This document shows, piece after piece, positions 26,691 to 40,058 of a DNA stretch of 64,000 bases. Position 1 is the stretch's first letter. Each line of letters starts with the position of its first letter. The DNA is from Chondrilla cf. caribensis. Taxonomy: Eukaryota; Porifera; Demospongiae; Chondrillida; Chondrillidae. Position numbers and translations under genes: made by a program. The DNA is taken from contig OZ026556.1 of assembly GCA_964020155.1 (NCBI GenBank), positions 3,137,501-3,201,500 of the forward strand, in the 5' to 3' direction. The notes under the pieces are model-generated. The model made no database searches. It worked only from the letters and a program-made list of their open reading frames with translations, and was not told the DNA's origin.

Positions 26691-26693
<3 letters not shown>

Positions 26694-26744
<51 letters not shown>

Positions 26745-26770
26745 TATACACACACAAACACACACAGACA
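26694..26770. repeat. (CA)n microsatellite
   Basis: About 23 CA units, then imperfect CA-rich sequence to ~26770. ORFs read from it are low-complexity artefacts. Confidence 0.9.
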
Positions 26771-27179
26771 CATTGGGATATACTGTGTACACATACCCAC
26801 AGTCTGATACACAATACTTACATATGTACATACATACATACACACATTCAAATATCAGCCATTGTTTTGCCACATATACATATAGATTTCCCCACCCACT
26901 TACACCAGTATTAAAACACTCCTTTTTGCAAAGATATGGGATCGATATTCCATGTTCCAAATGGTGTATCATATTCAGACATTTTCTGGTGGATATGTAA
27001 ACGAGTCATGGACTGTTATAGATATAGAATGAGTCGGTTGCCTTTGACAGGGAAATGTAATACAGTTTACCACAATATTAAATGTCAGAATGTTGCAAAG
27101 TAACTAACAGTGTACATCGTGTGAGGCATCTGTTTTAGTACTTTGTGGTGTAAGTTGCAATTGTGGTGCTGACTGTCAA

Positions 27180-28400
27180 AGTTCTGCCCACACTAGCCGG
27201 TCGTAGCTATCTCCTTGCACATTGTGATGTTGTGGGATACCCATTAGTCCAGGCCATTACTTCACATTTGGTCTATTAGGAGGAGCAAAGCACTCTTTTT
27301 CTTTTCGGAGATAAGCAGAAGTTTACATTCAGTTTGGAATACTGATATCATTATTTTATCATGCCCGACAGATGACCAGTCCCCGGGTACGCAAAAACGT
27401 GAACTAGACTGCTATCTATAAAATTTATCATTTTTGAATTTTTATTGTTCTTTCGTCTATATAGACTGGTTACACTAGACCATAACTCTCTTTCGCTAGT
27501 GGTAGACTCGATCGACCGTATCGGCTACATAATAATAGTCCAATCTTAAATCCGATACGGTCGACCAGCGAAATGGTTCTCCTGTTGAATACTGATCGAC
27601 TTCTGACAAATACTCACTGTGGTGCACGCAAGACTACTTTCACGACTCCGATAGTTTAATCATAGATATCTATGGTTTAATCTACATGCCCGTAAGTTGA
27701 GCCTAAAACTTCCGTTTCCTTACTCGAGCCCCTCTGCTACACCTATAATAATATACGTACGAAGTTTGAATCCCCGGATAGGACAGAAAAATTACAATGT
27801 AGGATGTATGGTCCTGAAGCTTCGAGCCGATAACCTCTAGTCAGCGTACTGTATTGGTACCGGGAAATTATTGTGGTGGAGGTTCGGCGGATTAACGTGT
27901 ATCCACTGTACTAAAGTAAATCTAGACATATCTAAGGGTCTATGGTCGAACTGGGTCCCGGTAGCATATATTCGCATTACAGGATCTGTGAAGCTCTGCA
28001 ATATACAATAATGGACCATATGGATCTATACAGTCCAAACTATAATCCAAACTAACCTGACTCGGTTTGTCCGTATTCTAAGGATACTAGCCAGCACACC
28101 AAAGACAAGATTAGTAGTCGATAACAGTAGCACATACTCCTATGAGTCTTGGGTAGACTACTTAAGACAATATTAACTAGATGAAGATCACACTGTGTTA
28201 TCGTCAACGGAGGGAATGCCCTCTGGAACAATGTCGAGGTTAAGAGCGCGGATCAAAAATGGACGAATGTAGCGTCGCTGTATCGTTTAGTACGTCACCT
28301 AAAATCGATAAGTGCGATTTAAATGGCCGAAACCACCACGCAGATGCAGGGCTTCGCCGTGACACATGGACATACGTATGTTTTGAAGTTTTCACAGTGA
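27180..28400. promoter_or_regulatory. CpG-rich block with an inverted repeat; possible promoter of the kinase gene
   Basis: CG dinucleotides are frequent (for example TCGATCGACCGTATCGG and GAGCGCGGATC), unlike the flanks. Arms TCGACCGTATCGG (near 27512) and CCGATACGGTCGA (near 27553) are exact inverted copies, and pairing is extended by TTTCGCT/AGCGAAA. The block lies 2.3-3.5 kb upstream of the first kinase exon found. The regulatory role is inferred from composition and position only. Confidence 0.3.
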
Positions 28401-29404
28401 GTGCATCCAACTGGAACCGCATTCAGTCATGTAAAACAAGTTACAATAGTCTAGCTTCCAAGCTGGTGAAACAGAATTATGGTAAATTGAGAAGCTCGAA
28501 CAAATCTCTGTATGTCTTGTATTATTATAGGATGTGCTATATACTGTAACACGATAGGCTTCCCTTTCACAGGGCATATAATACTAGGTGACAAGGTGCC
28601 ATTCCAAGTGTGACCTACAAGTATTATACACCCAATTTGATTGTACGTATGTATACCTTGACAGACTAATTGTAAGCATAATACTCTGGTCTGAACTCCA
28701 CACATCCGTTTCCACTGTTTACAAACTTTGGGTATTTTCAACAGGTGATGTTTTTTAAATATCGAGCACATTTTTGCATCGAAATGTGCAAATATGTTCA
28801 TATTATGCATGGAACAGCTGCTAAAATACCTATTTTGTGAACTCTCACATCAGATAAGGTTTGACCAGGTGATGTTACTAATATAATAGTCCAACCTGTA
28901 TAGTAAATACCTCAAAGAGTACACCAAATCTGTACTTCTTGTCAAAGGTGCTTGTTATCAGTACTGGTTGACAAAGTGGACACAAGTTAGGAACCAAGAA
29001 GTGTACTCATTTTCCAGGAGTACGCATCAACCCAGGTGCTTACTATTAGCACGTTGTACTGCATACTCAAAGCATCAGTAAATACAAATGAATGAAGAAT
29101 ATTATGTGCCATATCTGATTCTTGGACATCATAAAGTATTTCTTCACGATACATGCCGGTGAATCTTAATACGTATAACAGTGAAAATAGTACTAGTAAC
29201 TCCTTGCCTTGAATAAAGTATGTTTATATTGTTTAACTTACCCTTAGTTTATGCAGACTCCAAAACATCTCTACTGAGCAATGCACGAACAAGGATTCGT
29301 GTTGGATAAGGTTGAATTATTGAGAACCAATTGAAAAAAATCAGCTACAGACAATTTGCAATGTTGTTGACACAGTAATTCCTCAAAAATTGAATCTCTC
29401 ACTG

Positions 29405-29896
29405 TTATTTCTTTCCCTTCTTTCTTGCTTTCTTCATTTCGTTCACCTTTTTAATCTGAGATTTGCTCTTCTTCCCTGATTTAGGTCTTACCTTTCGACT
29501 AATTGACAGAATAATCAATAAAATTATCATCTAGACATGCATATGTGTAAACTACAGGTATTATGTTATACTAGCTGAAATGCCTGCCCAAAGACAACCC
29601 AATGCGAAATTTTGGTACAATTTGAAAACAGGTATACCTGTAAACACACATGGACACATGCCAATAGGTATAAATATGAACACACATGTACAAATGCCCA
29701 TTAGTATACATATCAACACACACCTACACATACAGTAACTCCACGTATAGGTGTGAATGTTCACAAATTCAATTTCAAACAGATAACAAAATGTATGTAA
29801 ACACGAAGCCGCACAAAGACATGAACATACACATAAGGGAACCCACAGATACAGATGCAAGTTAAACACACACACGCACGCGTACACACACACACG

Positions 29897-29949
<53 letters not shown>

Positions 29950-32900
29950 ATACACACATATGTAAACACATACATAATACACATACAAGAATGCAGTGAG
30001 TAGCACACACACAGTGAACCCTGCAACTACACTGATAGTACACACATGACTAATTTTACACGTGAACCACACACATCCATACCTCTTCTGATCCTCTGCT
30101 AGTTGTTTATTAGCAGCCTGCAATATAGGAAAAACACACAAATGAAGAAGGATAATTCAAGAAGCTTCTTCCAGATTGTATCAGTATGCACCAAGGTTAA
30201 AGGATTGACAGTTCCATTACAATACAGATTATAAGATCAACAGGTGACAGTTAATAGAACAAAAATGATATAACTTGTTATGGAACCACAATATTACACA
30301 TAACACATATCACATAATATAAAATAACTCAAAAACAATAACACTGTTGGAAGCAATAGAAATTCCTGCAAAGACATTCCAGGGAATACTAGTAGAAGTT
30401 GAATGAATCCTGGGATTCAGCAACAGAAAAGGACAAGAGGAAATAACATATCCTCTATCTAAGATTAATGAAGCAATTGGCTACAAACATAAAAGTGCTA
30501 TTACATCACCTATAGAAATGAAACACAGGAAATTGATCCCACAATGGATCAATACAGGGTGTGCAAGGCTTTTGAATGGCTTCCAAATTCACCCTTGGTA
30601 TTTCATTGGGTGGACATCAATTCTCAGTCTATCCTTCCTATAGGGTTATCATAATATATTAGTCTACCATTGCCATGTAAAGGGCTGGATATAGTATCTG
30701 GGGTACATTGGCAATATACGTACATACTCCAGGTGTAGATGCACCACAGAAAGTGTCCATTAGGAAAGGTGTTGATTAACCAATTATCACTTTTGTAAAC
30801 ACAAAGCACACTTTATTATCCCATTTGGGATTTACCTGATCTCTGCCTGGGTTGGTAGGCACAATTCCAGTAATTTGACATGATACAAATATATGTATAC
30901 TTTGCTCACAATGAAATTTTACTACTGGTATACTGATACCAAGCTCTCATTATCTTAGATTTAACAGACAAACAAATTAATCCTGCTATAGCTCAAAAGT
31001 GAGAAGTTAGCAAATCCTTAAAATTACATTGATGTGTCAATTCAACAGGTATTATTATGCATCATCACTGACACTCCACCCACACTTCCAAAACTTCCCG
31101 CAATTGTCTCAGAATCAAAGAATGGCAACACCAATTACTATAGGACATTACAATTTACTTCAATCACTCTTGATCACAACCTTAATTTACTTCAATCACT
31201 CTTGATCACAACCCTAATGGAAGTGTAGTGAAAAGAAACCTACTCTGGATGTGTCTAGAACTGGTTTCTTGTTTTGAATTGTCTCAAATAGCTCCAAGGT
31301 TCTCTTTCTCTCACTTTCCATGTCTCCAGTGACAGATTGAAACTAAAAATTTGATAACACAAAAGTGCTCTTCACAAACACAGCCATACGTGAATCAATT
31401 GATGCTGATCTCACCTTTCGCTTCTTCCCAGTATACTTGGAAACTGACTCCTTAGGCTGAGTCACACAATGAGATGCATACGTACAGCATAAAATGTAAC
31501 TTTTCACACTGCACATGTAATAAAATCATTGCAATACAATAGAGGATGCCTAGTTCCATTATAACTGTTTGTATTTATTCCATAATATATACGAATTGTA
31601 CACTGTGTTTACATTTGATTACTTGTATCCTTGAGCGTAGTTGATTGACAGGTGGATCGAAGAAAATATTGTGTTGCTATTCTATGGTACAACACAGGTT
31701 AGATATATAATGGCACAAGTCTCTGAGCAAGCTTCATATTTAATTAATTGATATTTGATTAATTGATATTCGATTAATTAATATTAAGAATTAGGCAGGT
31801 AATTAGCAAACATTTTCTACTGCCTATGATATTTTATATTGAACCGTATGTACATAATCTGCATAAATTGTCTACATCAGGTTACAAGTTAGTTATGTCC
31901 TGCCTAGGTGTGCAGCAGATGCAAAGCGCTGACTAATTACGGAAGATAAAATACACATACTGTTTACATATGAGCATACACGTACAATTATCACCACATT
32001 GTAGATATACATAGCAACATACGTACATACAGAGTTCAACACAACACATGCATACAAAGTTTATTACCAAGTCAGACTGGAACACTCCTGCAGAAGCTGT
32101 GGACATCTTAGCTCTTGTAATACTCTGTCGTAACTGAAGGAGATTTAGATATCAAGAAGTAACATCCACACAGCATTGCATGGTTAATAATCAATCAAAC
32201 AGCAAACAAGTAGCCATGTGCTGTATATTCAAGGATACACATGTATGTACTGTACCTGTTCTTTGCTTGCCTTTTTCCCTCCAGTAGGCAGTACAGGAGC
32301 TGTGGATACACAAAATAGTAGCACTTAGACACAGAGAAACTTTGATCCCACAAGGTCTACCATAATATTGTGACACAGTAACCACAAAATGTACATTAAG
32401 TGGCAAAGTTAGTCAGCTGTAGCCACCACTGAATGCTAAACGATCCACATGGGTGGATGCACACTCGGCAAAAACATTTACTGTATTTCCATTATTATAG
32501 TTGAACGTCAAGCTAAACATAACCCATAACACTAGTTCTTAGGGATCATAATTTCATTTCCTTTTATACTAACAGAATTCACATATCTCATAGATATGGT
32601 AAGTGCTGGGGGTAACAGATCTTTGCATGAAACAAACATAATATGCGCTGAAGTGTATGTAGTGAGCGGGCACAATTGTAGATATTCGCAATTCAACTTT
32701 TCAGCCTTTAGACATAATTAAGTATACGTACGTACATCTCAGGTGTACTAGTAATCCATCTGACCAGTAACAAACCTTTTATTTTGAGTCCTTTCTCAGC
32801 TCTAGCTATATTTCTCAGCCTTTGGTATTCATTTTTAGCAATTCTCTCCTTTTTATCTTTTTCTTTCTTTTCAAATTGATCTTCAAATGGATCTGACAAA

Positions 32901-33983
32901 CAACAACAACAACATGTACATATGTCAGCAATAGAAATTCACTTGATAGATACATATGTACGTATGTATATAATCTAAGAGAATAGAGACCAATACGTAC
33001 GTACACACAGGTTGCAGTGGAACACAGTATATCCAACGGTAACAAGTTTGTTAGCTACATCCTGTTGTATCATTGTGAACAAATAAGACATTATAAAATG
33101 TAGAAATCAATTCCTGATTGATTTCGTTCCAGTATTCACTTTGTCACTAAAATCTCATTCTCAATTTACGAACTTTTGAAGCATCTCCCAATGAATTGAC
33201 AATTAACAATAATTGAAGTGGCTTCGAAATTATGGGTTATTACTGCAGACTCAGAGTCGTGGAAATTTGTAGTGGGCAAATCTATCGTGTATGTGCATAA
33301 CAATACAAATGTACATGTCCAGGTGTGTAGTTAACAGAATTGCAATGAATGATTAGTCTATGATTACAATTTCCACATGTGATCTTAGTGTGTGACTGTA
33401 TTTAATCAAAGACCTCACAAATCATACATGTTAATTTCTCGTACGATTGTCATTTGATAATATACGTACGTTACATATGTAGAACAGTTAACAGAATTGC
33501 AATAAAGAAGTGTTCCTTGATGTGCAATATTCACATGCATGACAATGTACATTGGGTACATACTAACATATTGCAGATGGTGACAGTATCATGTAGGGTA
33601 GGCTGTTAGTGGGAGATATGTACATGTACATAATGTGTATGTGCGCATAATTACATCATCAATCATTAAAAATTGAAGAGGAATGAAGGGGGTCTTTGAG
33701 TCAAGGTAAGCACGTGTTGGGTCCTCAGAAAAAGATACTGTACCCTGCATATCAATTACTTGCTAGCTGCTTTTCCAATTTTGGTGTTTCACATGGCTGC
33801 TTTCGTTTGATATTTAATCATAGATCACAAACACACATACGTATGTCCCCCCCCCCCACACACACACATCCACACACCTAGACACACATGATAATACGTG
33901 TTTATCATAGATGTCTGTGTGTACACTGATGCATTCCAAGACTGCTTTCATCTCAGATTCAACATGGTCACACATACATACAT

Positions 33984-34025
<42 letters not shown>

Positions 34026-34117
34026 GTACACACAAACACATACATACACGCACAGGCACATGCGTGCACACACACACACTCGCACACATGCACACACATG
34101 CACATGCACATGCACAT

Positions 34118-34155
<38 letters not shown>

Positions 34156-34241
34156 GTACACACAAACACATACATACACGCACAGGCACATGCGTGCACA
34201 CACACACACTCGCACACATGCACACACATGCACATGCACAT

Positions 34242-34283
<42 letters not shown>

Positions 34284-34323
34284 GTACACACAAACACATA
34301 CATACACACACAGGCACATGCAT

Positions 34324-34385
<62 letters not shown>

Positions 34386-36528
34386 CTACTACTACTACTA
34401 CTACTACACTTGAAATGATGGAATGTTGCATAACATATGTCAAACACACAACCAGGCGTACACCAAAACAATACCGCACTGGACAAATCAAGTGCCAACT
34501 AACACAAAATCAGTTTCTCAGCTTGTAGGCTCACACACAAACACACCTTTAGTTCGACAAAAAAAACATAATACGACTCTAACAGTTGCATCCATGCCCA
34601 TCCCACTCATTTTTGTCTCCTTTCACTTTCAAAGGACTATGTGAATACACATGTAGCACAAGTAGCACCATGTTGCAAATGAGTATTTCTCCACATCCAA
34701 CTTGTGCCAACAACAAACAGTAGTGTTCAACAGCAGCCTCCCCAATAGCATACGTACTTTTCACATGAAATCCTATCCTAAAATTAATATTACCAAGTGT
34801 CAACCTACCAGCATTATCAGGAACTTCAATTAACCAGTCCTGTTTGATGTCATTGATCCGCTTGTAACCCCAACGAGGTTTCCATTCCTTAGTCAAGTGG
34901 AAAAGTACAGTGACATCGAGCAAACAATTTCTTATTGATAAAATGGCCTTCTGTGTCATGTCATACCCCTGATTTCTCATCAAAGACCATCTTTGATCTT
35001 TTCTTCTTTTGAATTCCCTGAGAGGTTCATGAAACATGAAAATGAAACACTCAATGGACTGAGCTGAAAATGTCTAACAGTCTACAATGTTAGAACTGTT
35101 ACAGAATACATCAACCAAAACCAACCTTATTCTTTGCATACAATTCCCACTTTGTTGGGGGCTTCGGTTTTGGAATCTGAATACACAATTTGAAATACAA
35201 CTACGCTACAACACTGCTCTAGCATTGTAGCACATGCTGCCACATGCTTTGCAACTCACATGTTTTTCTCTGGGCAGTATGGTAGTAGGTGCTGGTATCT
35301 GTACGCATACACACATACAAATGGGATCAAGTACACGAGTTTCAGATATAAATGCAAATATCCAGTGAGTTGAATGCAATTGAAGGTCAACTCACCAAAC
35401 CCAAAATCACCTCCTCACTTCTTTCTGTGGGTAACTGGAATAGAGGAAGTACACATTCAGTTTCTTTAGTGTATCTCCAGCAAAAGAATTCAGTGCATGA
35501 ATATAATAATTTTAGCTGTACGAGAAATGCATGTTCTTTGTACTGCAGTATACTGTTACTATGAGTCTTGCCGTACCTTCCAGATTTCATTGATGAGTAG
35601 CTGTGTGTTATCCCTTGTGATGTCCTTCAAGTAAGAGTCTGTATCTCTTCTACAGTGTGTATAAAATTCGTGAGTACTGCATGAAGTCATAATGTTGTGT
35701 GGATGCCACCTTGGTGTAACAAAATTGGTATAACTTCAACAAAGAGGTCATGTATCACGTTACCTCTAATGTACGTAGACTACTATTCCTACTTCACTGG
35801 CAGTCTACTATTATGTATATGTGCTATATGGCCAATAGGTATAACTATAAACAATCTACAATGAATCTACGATATACTGAAAAGCAGGGCATAGAATTGG
35901 GACCTTTGGGTTTGGGAATATCAAGGTAGGTAACTCAGCCACTAACTACTGTAAACCTGGCTATTGATCCACTTCGTTTCAGTGATATCTCCGGGCGTAG
36001 GGGATTGACTGGCAATCAGACCATAGATCAGACACTCAACCATACGTAGATCAACACCATCAAGGTTTCAACACACCTACATGTCACAAAATAACCTAGT
36101 TTCACGAATTACCCGTCCACCTTGGATACCATGCAGGGCAAAGCAGGGTAACTTGGAATCGTACAAAGGCCCCCAGCACTTTAGCATTCACAGTGATCTA
36201 TGGATACAAGTTCGTGTCGGTTTTATCTACATATAGATAGATGATTCGAAATTGAAAGACACCTGTCCATAGCTGAAAGATTGACGATGTCTAAGGACAG
36301 TCATTTGAAGTTACCCCGCTTTACTTGTTAGCACTAGAAACTTCATGGTTCTATCAGTGTTTCTGTTTTCATATAGATGGCGACTCACGTCAAAACTTCG
36401 CTGTCTAGGAGATTCACGTCACAAATCATTAGATTCCCAATGTCCAGATGAGTACCTATGTCTTTGTTCACTTCAACAGGCTTGTACTGCCCTTTCTGGG
36501 CTTGCAAAATTGCATCGACATCGGCCAT
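29405..36528 (-). CDS. RRS1: Ribosome biogenesis regulatory protein homologue RRS1
   Basis: Fourteen exons join in frame to 320 residues: 36528-36389, 35649-35577, 35434-35396, 35298-35260, 35176-35126, 35017-34967, 34887-34809, 32892-32776, 32299-32256, 32133-32068, 31450-31415, 31342-31244, 30117-30083 and 29498-29405. Recognition rests on the family's conserved blocks in order: LDIGNLM near the N-terminus, [18 protein letters not shown], the K-rich [29 protein letters not shown] with [51 protein letters not shown] and NKKPVLD. The C-terminus is a very basic Lys/Arg tail, as usual for this nucleolar protein. RRS1 acts with RPF2 to bring the 5S RNP (5S rRNA, uL5 and uL18) into the pre-60S particle (family knowledge). 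Length is near the usual 340-365 residues. It is transcribed divergently from the oxidase gene starting at 36666. Many introns is the notable feature; the large seventh intron holds the CA-rich array. Confidence 0.96.
29863..29950. repeat. (CA)n microsatellite in the last RRS1 intron
   Basis: CA tract with a few CG interruptions, longest pure run about 29898-29943. Long low-complexity ORFs on both strands are artefacts. Confidence 0.9.
31155..31217. repeat. Two-copy 32-bp tandem duplication in an RRS1 intron
   Basis: TTACTTCAATCACTCTTGAT followed by CACAACC occurs at 31155 and again 32 bp later at 31187, nearly identical, ~27 bp before the donor side of the neighbouring exon (31244-31342). 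Confidence 0.85.
33855..34408. repeat. Higher-order CA-rich array with a terminal (CTA)n tract, in RRS1 intron 7
   Basis: Three blocks, each a (CA)n run followed by AAGTACACACAAACACATAC, CACAGGCACATG and further CA-rich sequence, repeat in the same order. The period is ~125 bp between the first and second blocks. The array ends in a long pure (CA)n run and about eight CTA units (34381-34406). Long ORFs reported across it are low-complexity shadows. Confidence 0.9.
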
Positions 36529-36665
36529 TTTACCACACGTGTAGGAGACATAAACGCTCAGGCGGGCGTCAACCCCACGGCGCCATTACCCTGGCTCTAA
36601 CTCTATGGGTTGTATTATCTATGGTTGATCTGTGATAGAGACATGAGATTCCATTTCATCACGCA
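36529..36665. promoter_or_regulatory. Short divergent intergenic region (RRS1 and oxidase 1)
   Basis: Only 137 bp separate the RRS1 start codon (minus strand) from the oxidase 1 start codon (plus strand), so the two 5' UTRs and promoters must overlap or abut. No TATA-like element is obvious. The bidirectional promoter is inferred from the arrangement. Confidence 0.6.
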
Positions 36666-38508
36666 ATGATGGAAGGACCGAAAGAGGGACCGGTCTGCAT
36701 CGAAGATTTAGCTGATATAGCTAAAAAGAAGTTGGATAGGACCGCTTATCATTTTTGCACTTCGGGTGCAGATGGAGAACAGACTCTTAGAGATAATGTG
36801 GAAGCCTTTAAAAGGTAACTTTGAAACATATTTCCGGATGCAGCGTGTGCCTATAAATTGCCATTAGCACTCAAAAAGACAACCCTCAAATATAAGTCAC
36901 TCGCTTTTGTCTTAAGCAGCTGACCAAGAGGCTCCCTTCCCAAACCAGAGGGCGGGGCAGGGATTTCTTCCATGCGATTTGATTGTGCTATGGAAGAAAA
37001 TGGCAGATTGTTGATAGCCCCACCCCCTCCCCCCCAAAAAGAATGTATTGTAATGTTCCACAGTCACTCATTGCCAAATTTGCATGTACTAATACTAGTC
37101 TAATAGGTATCACCTGTATGTTATGACAATTATTGTAGGTACAGACTTCGGCCAAGGTTTTTGAAAAATGTATCAAATATTAAAACTGCAACGACTATTC
37201 TTGATCAACATATCAGTTTTCCAGTGTGTGTAGCTCCTACTTCGATGCAAAGAATTGTACATCCTGATGGAGAGGAGGCTACTGCTAAAGGTCAGATACA
37301 GTCTACATACATTAGTAGCAACCCCTTCAATCAACACTAAGTTTGAAAACTTCTCTTCTACACAGCTTGTGCTACACATGATACTTGTATGGTGCTCAGT
37401 TCCTCAGCCACTACTAGTATTGAACATGTAGCAAGGATTTCAAAAGGTGGTCTGCATTGGTTTCAGCTCTATGTATCCAGGGATCGGTCCTTGGCCGCTA
37501 GTCTGGTTAGGCGTGCTGAACAAGCAGGATATAAGGCTTTAGTAGTGACTGTGGATGCTCCAGCTGTTGGAAGGAGGCTGAATGATCTTCGATATGGGTT
37601 TAGTCTTCCTTCACATCTAGCACTGGTGAATTTTAAAGAAAGTAGTCCAAAGTTTAAACTGAAAAAAGACAGTACCGAAAGTGAAAGGAAGTCTGTTCTT
37701 GTCCGTTTATCAAATGGCCTGCTTGACAGTTCACTTACTTGGAAGGACATAGCATGGTTGATGAGTATCACGTCGATGCCAGTAGTAGTGAAGGGTGTGC
37801 TTACCGCAGAGGATGCACTTATCGCTGTGAAACTAGGTGTGAAGGGAATACTAGTCTCCAACCATGGAGCCCGTCAACTAGATGGTGTGCCAGCTACTGT
37901 GAGTCTTGCTAATGCAGTCGCCATGTTTTATATGATTTGTATGATGCCATTCGTATATTAATGTATAGATAGAAGTCTTGAAGGAAGTTGTGGACGCAGT
38001 GTGTGGTAGATGTGAGGTGTACTTGGATGGTGGAGTGAGACGAGGTAGTGACGTTCTTAAGGCACTTGCTTTGGGTGCCAAAGCTGTTTTCATCGGCAGA
38101 CCCGTCATGTGGGGACTTGCTTATAATGTGAGTTGCTGATTGGCAGCATCTACTGCAATGAAGTTAACATGTTTATGCAATGTACTACCAAAATTACCAA
38201 TAGAAGCATAAATGACACTTGAAATATTCAAGGAATCATATCAACCCATCAGTCTACATGTAGGCTATAAAATAACCTGCTTGTCACTGCATGCCTATAG
38301 GGACAGAGAGGAGTGGAAATGGTGCTCCAGTTACTGAAAGATGAGTTGAAACTAGCAATGGCTTTGTCAGGTGAATTAGCATATTGTACTACATACATCA
38401 GTCATGTGGAGAATCACATACATTGTACATTATATAGGATGCCCTTCCATCTCAAGTATTTCTTTGGATTTGTTGTCAAAGGAAGCCCATTTTCATTCAA
38501 AATTGTAA
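36666..38508 (+). CDS. HAO1: Peroxisomal 2-hydroxyacid (glycolate) oxidase, copy 1
   Basis: Six exons join in frame to 377 residues: 36666-36814, 37139-37290, 37366-37898, 37969-38127, 38301-38370 and 38438-38508. This is an FMN-dependent alpha-hydroxyacid dehydrogenase of glycolate-oxidase type: it oxidises a 2-hydroxyacid to a 2-oxoacid and makes H2O2. Family active-site positions are present: FQLYV (Tyr), VDAP (Asp), VVVKG (Lys), and [10 protein letters not shown] with the catalytic His and substrate-binding Arg. The FMN phosphate region is [16 protein letters not shown] and IGRPVMW. The last three residues are SKL, a peroxisomal PTS1 signal. Length matches animal HAO1 (~370). The protein may start at either of the two adjacent Met codons. 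It differs from copies 2 and 3 by a longer N-terminus and a different loop after the LNDLRYGF segment. Whether it is closer to HAO1 or HAO2 cannot be settled by eye. Confidence 0.95.
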
Positions 38509-40058
38509 ATTTTAGTAATTTATAATTACAATTCATCTATATTGTCCATGTACTATAATTCGATTTATTTTGATTTGTACTGTTGAAGTGAAATGTATGA
38601 ACTGGCATGTATAATGTAACAATACACATTTCACATTCAATCTCATATACGATCAGAATCATATCATATCACAATCATCTGAATAACATGTAGTTTAACA
38701 AAGTTGAACTGGGTTAATGGCAGAGTGTTTGAATTACCCGTGTGACAGATAGTGTGTGATCAAGGGGCAGAGACATGTAAGGGGCATGGTTAGGAGCATG
38801 TACGATATTGGCCACGTGCTCGCAGACTTGCGTTAGAAATTCGAAGCTGTACGTGAATAGGCTGGGTTTTTTTGGTCATTCTCTTTACTGAGTATCATCA
38901 TTATTGTTCTTTAATATTATTGCTCTCCGTCATCCATACAATGACATGAAAGGGTTGTGGGCTGTACCCCCAGGTCTAATTAAAGGTATAAAGGACATAA
39001 GTTCACGGGTCACAAATCATCTAATAACACGAGCATACCCAGGGGGTCTCCTGCCGGGGGGGCCTGGGCGGGTGGTACAGCCTATTCCCTTATGCCAAGA
39101 GGAGATTCCATTGGTCTGTGCTTGTGAATAAGGTAAGGTCTTTGGGCGGATTTAACAGACCAATGGTTCTCCACCAGAGGCAGAAACATGGCAGACATTA
39201 AATATACCTGAAGCCTTCTTCTTTTGGCATGGGTGTAGGGTGCCCAGACAGGGACTACCCCTTCATACCACCCTCCAATTGTTGTCAGACACCCAGACTG
39301 TATAGATCCAGTCATAATTACCTTGTTACATATATACATGAAGTGTACACATGCATAAACACACACACAATGTATGATACATTCATGCACACATGTTAAC
39401 ATATTATGCATAAAATTATTATTGGAGTTGGGGGATGAGTGTGGCATATTATACATAATTCATGTACACTATATTATTATAATAATAAAAAGTATGTGTA
39501 TATATTATGTGTGCATATATATATTATATATATACACACATGCACACATACATTTTATTAATATTATTGATACCACGTTCATGCACATTTCTACATACGT
39601 ACAGTGTACAGAATGCAGTACATGTCAATATATATATATAATAATATATAATAATATATATGTACAAAGAATTAATGATAGTTCATGCATATATATTATT
39701 TTAAATTACCAATTAATTTTACTGATACTGTATACGTAGGTATGTATGCTATTGTGTGAAGTATCTAGCTATGTATAGCTATGTATAGCTATGTATAGCT
39801 ATGTATAGAATAAGTATGTACAATTATTAGTATTATTCCAAACAAAATTAATGCAATTAACATGTCCACTGAATAATATAATGTATTCAGTACACTCCAA
39901 TAATACACATTAATAACTTGTATAAATGCTATGTATAAAATATTGACCTGTAATTTGTTGTCAGTACAAAACAATAAAAATAATAATAAATTAAAATCCT
40001 AATACTTGGCAATATACTATAAATTCATTCATGTACAAAGTTAAATATAACTACCAAA
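38509..40058. other. Intergenic region between oxidases 1 and 2
   Basis: No coding exon. Stretches at ~39200-39300 and ~39840-39975 are recognisably repeated at ~44920-45000 and ~45010-45130, which supports the larger duplication. A 10-bp tandem repeat (CTATGTATAG, ~4 copies) lies at ~39768-39808, in AT-rich TATA/TACGTA-type sequence. Confidence 0.6.

Larger units (their letters stand above)
24894..29404. other. 4.5-kb region with no gene identified; probably contains the kinase 5' end
   Basis: The missing first exon and promoter of the kinase should lie here, but no exon with a convincing signal peptide and matching phase was found. The region contains a nested palindrome (25267-25410), TG-rich sequence (25830-25970), a (CA)n tract (26694-26740) and a CpG-rich block at about 27.2-28.4 kb with an inverted repeat. 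Confidence 0.5.

Noticed and set aside
28240..28577. ORFs on both strands as the missing kinase first exon
   Set aside because: No signal peptide, no fitting donor phase and no similarity to the ectodomain.
33814..34528. Long ORFs (up to 225 residues) on both strands
   Set aside because: Pure CA/GT repeat translated in all frames (Thr-His or Cys-Val runs).
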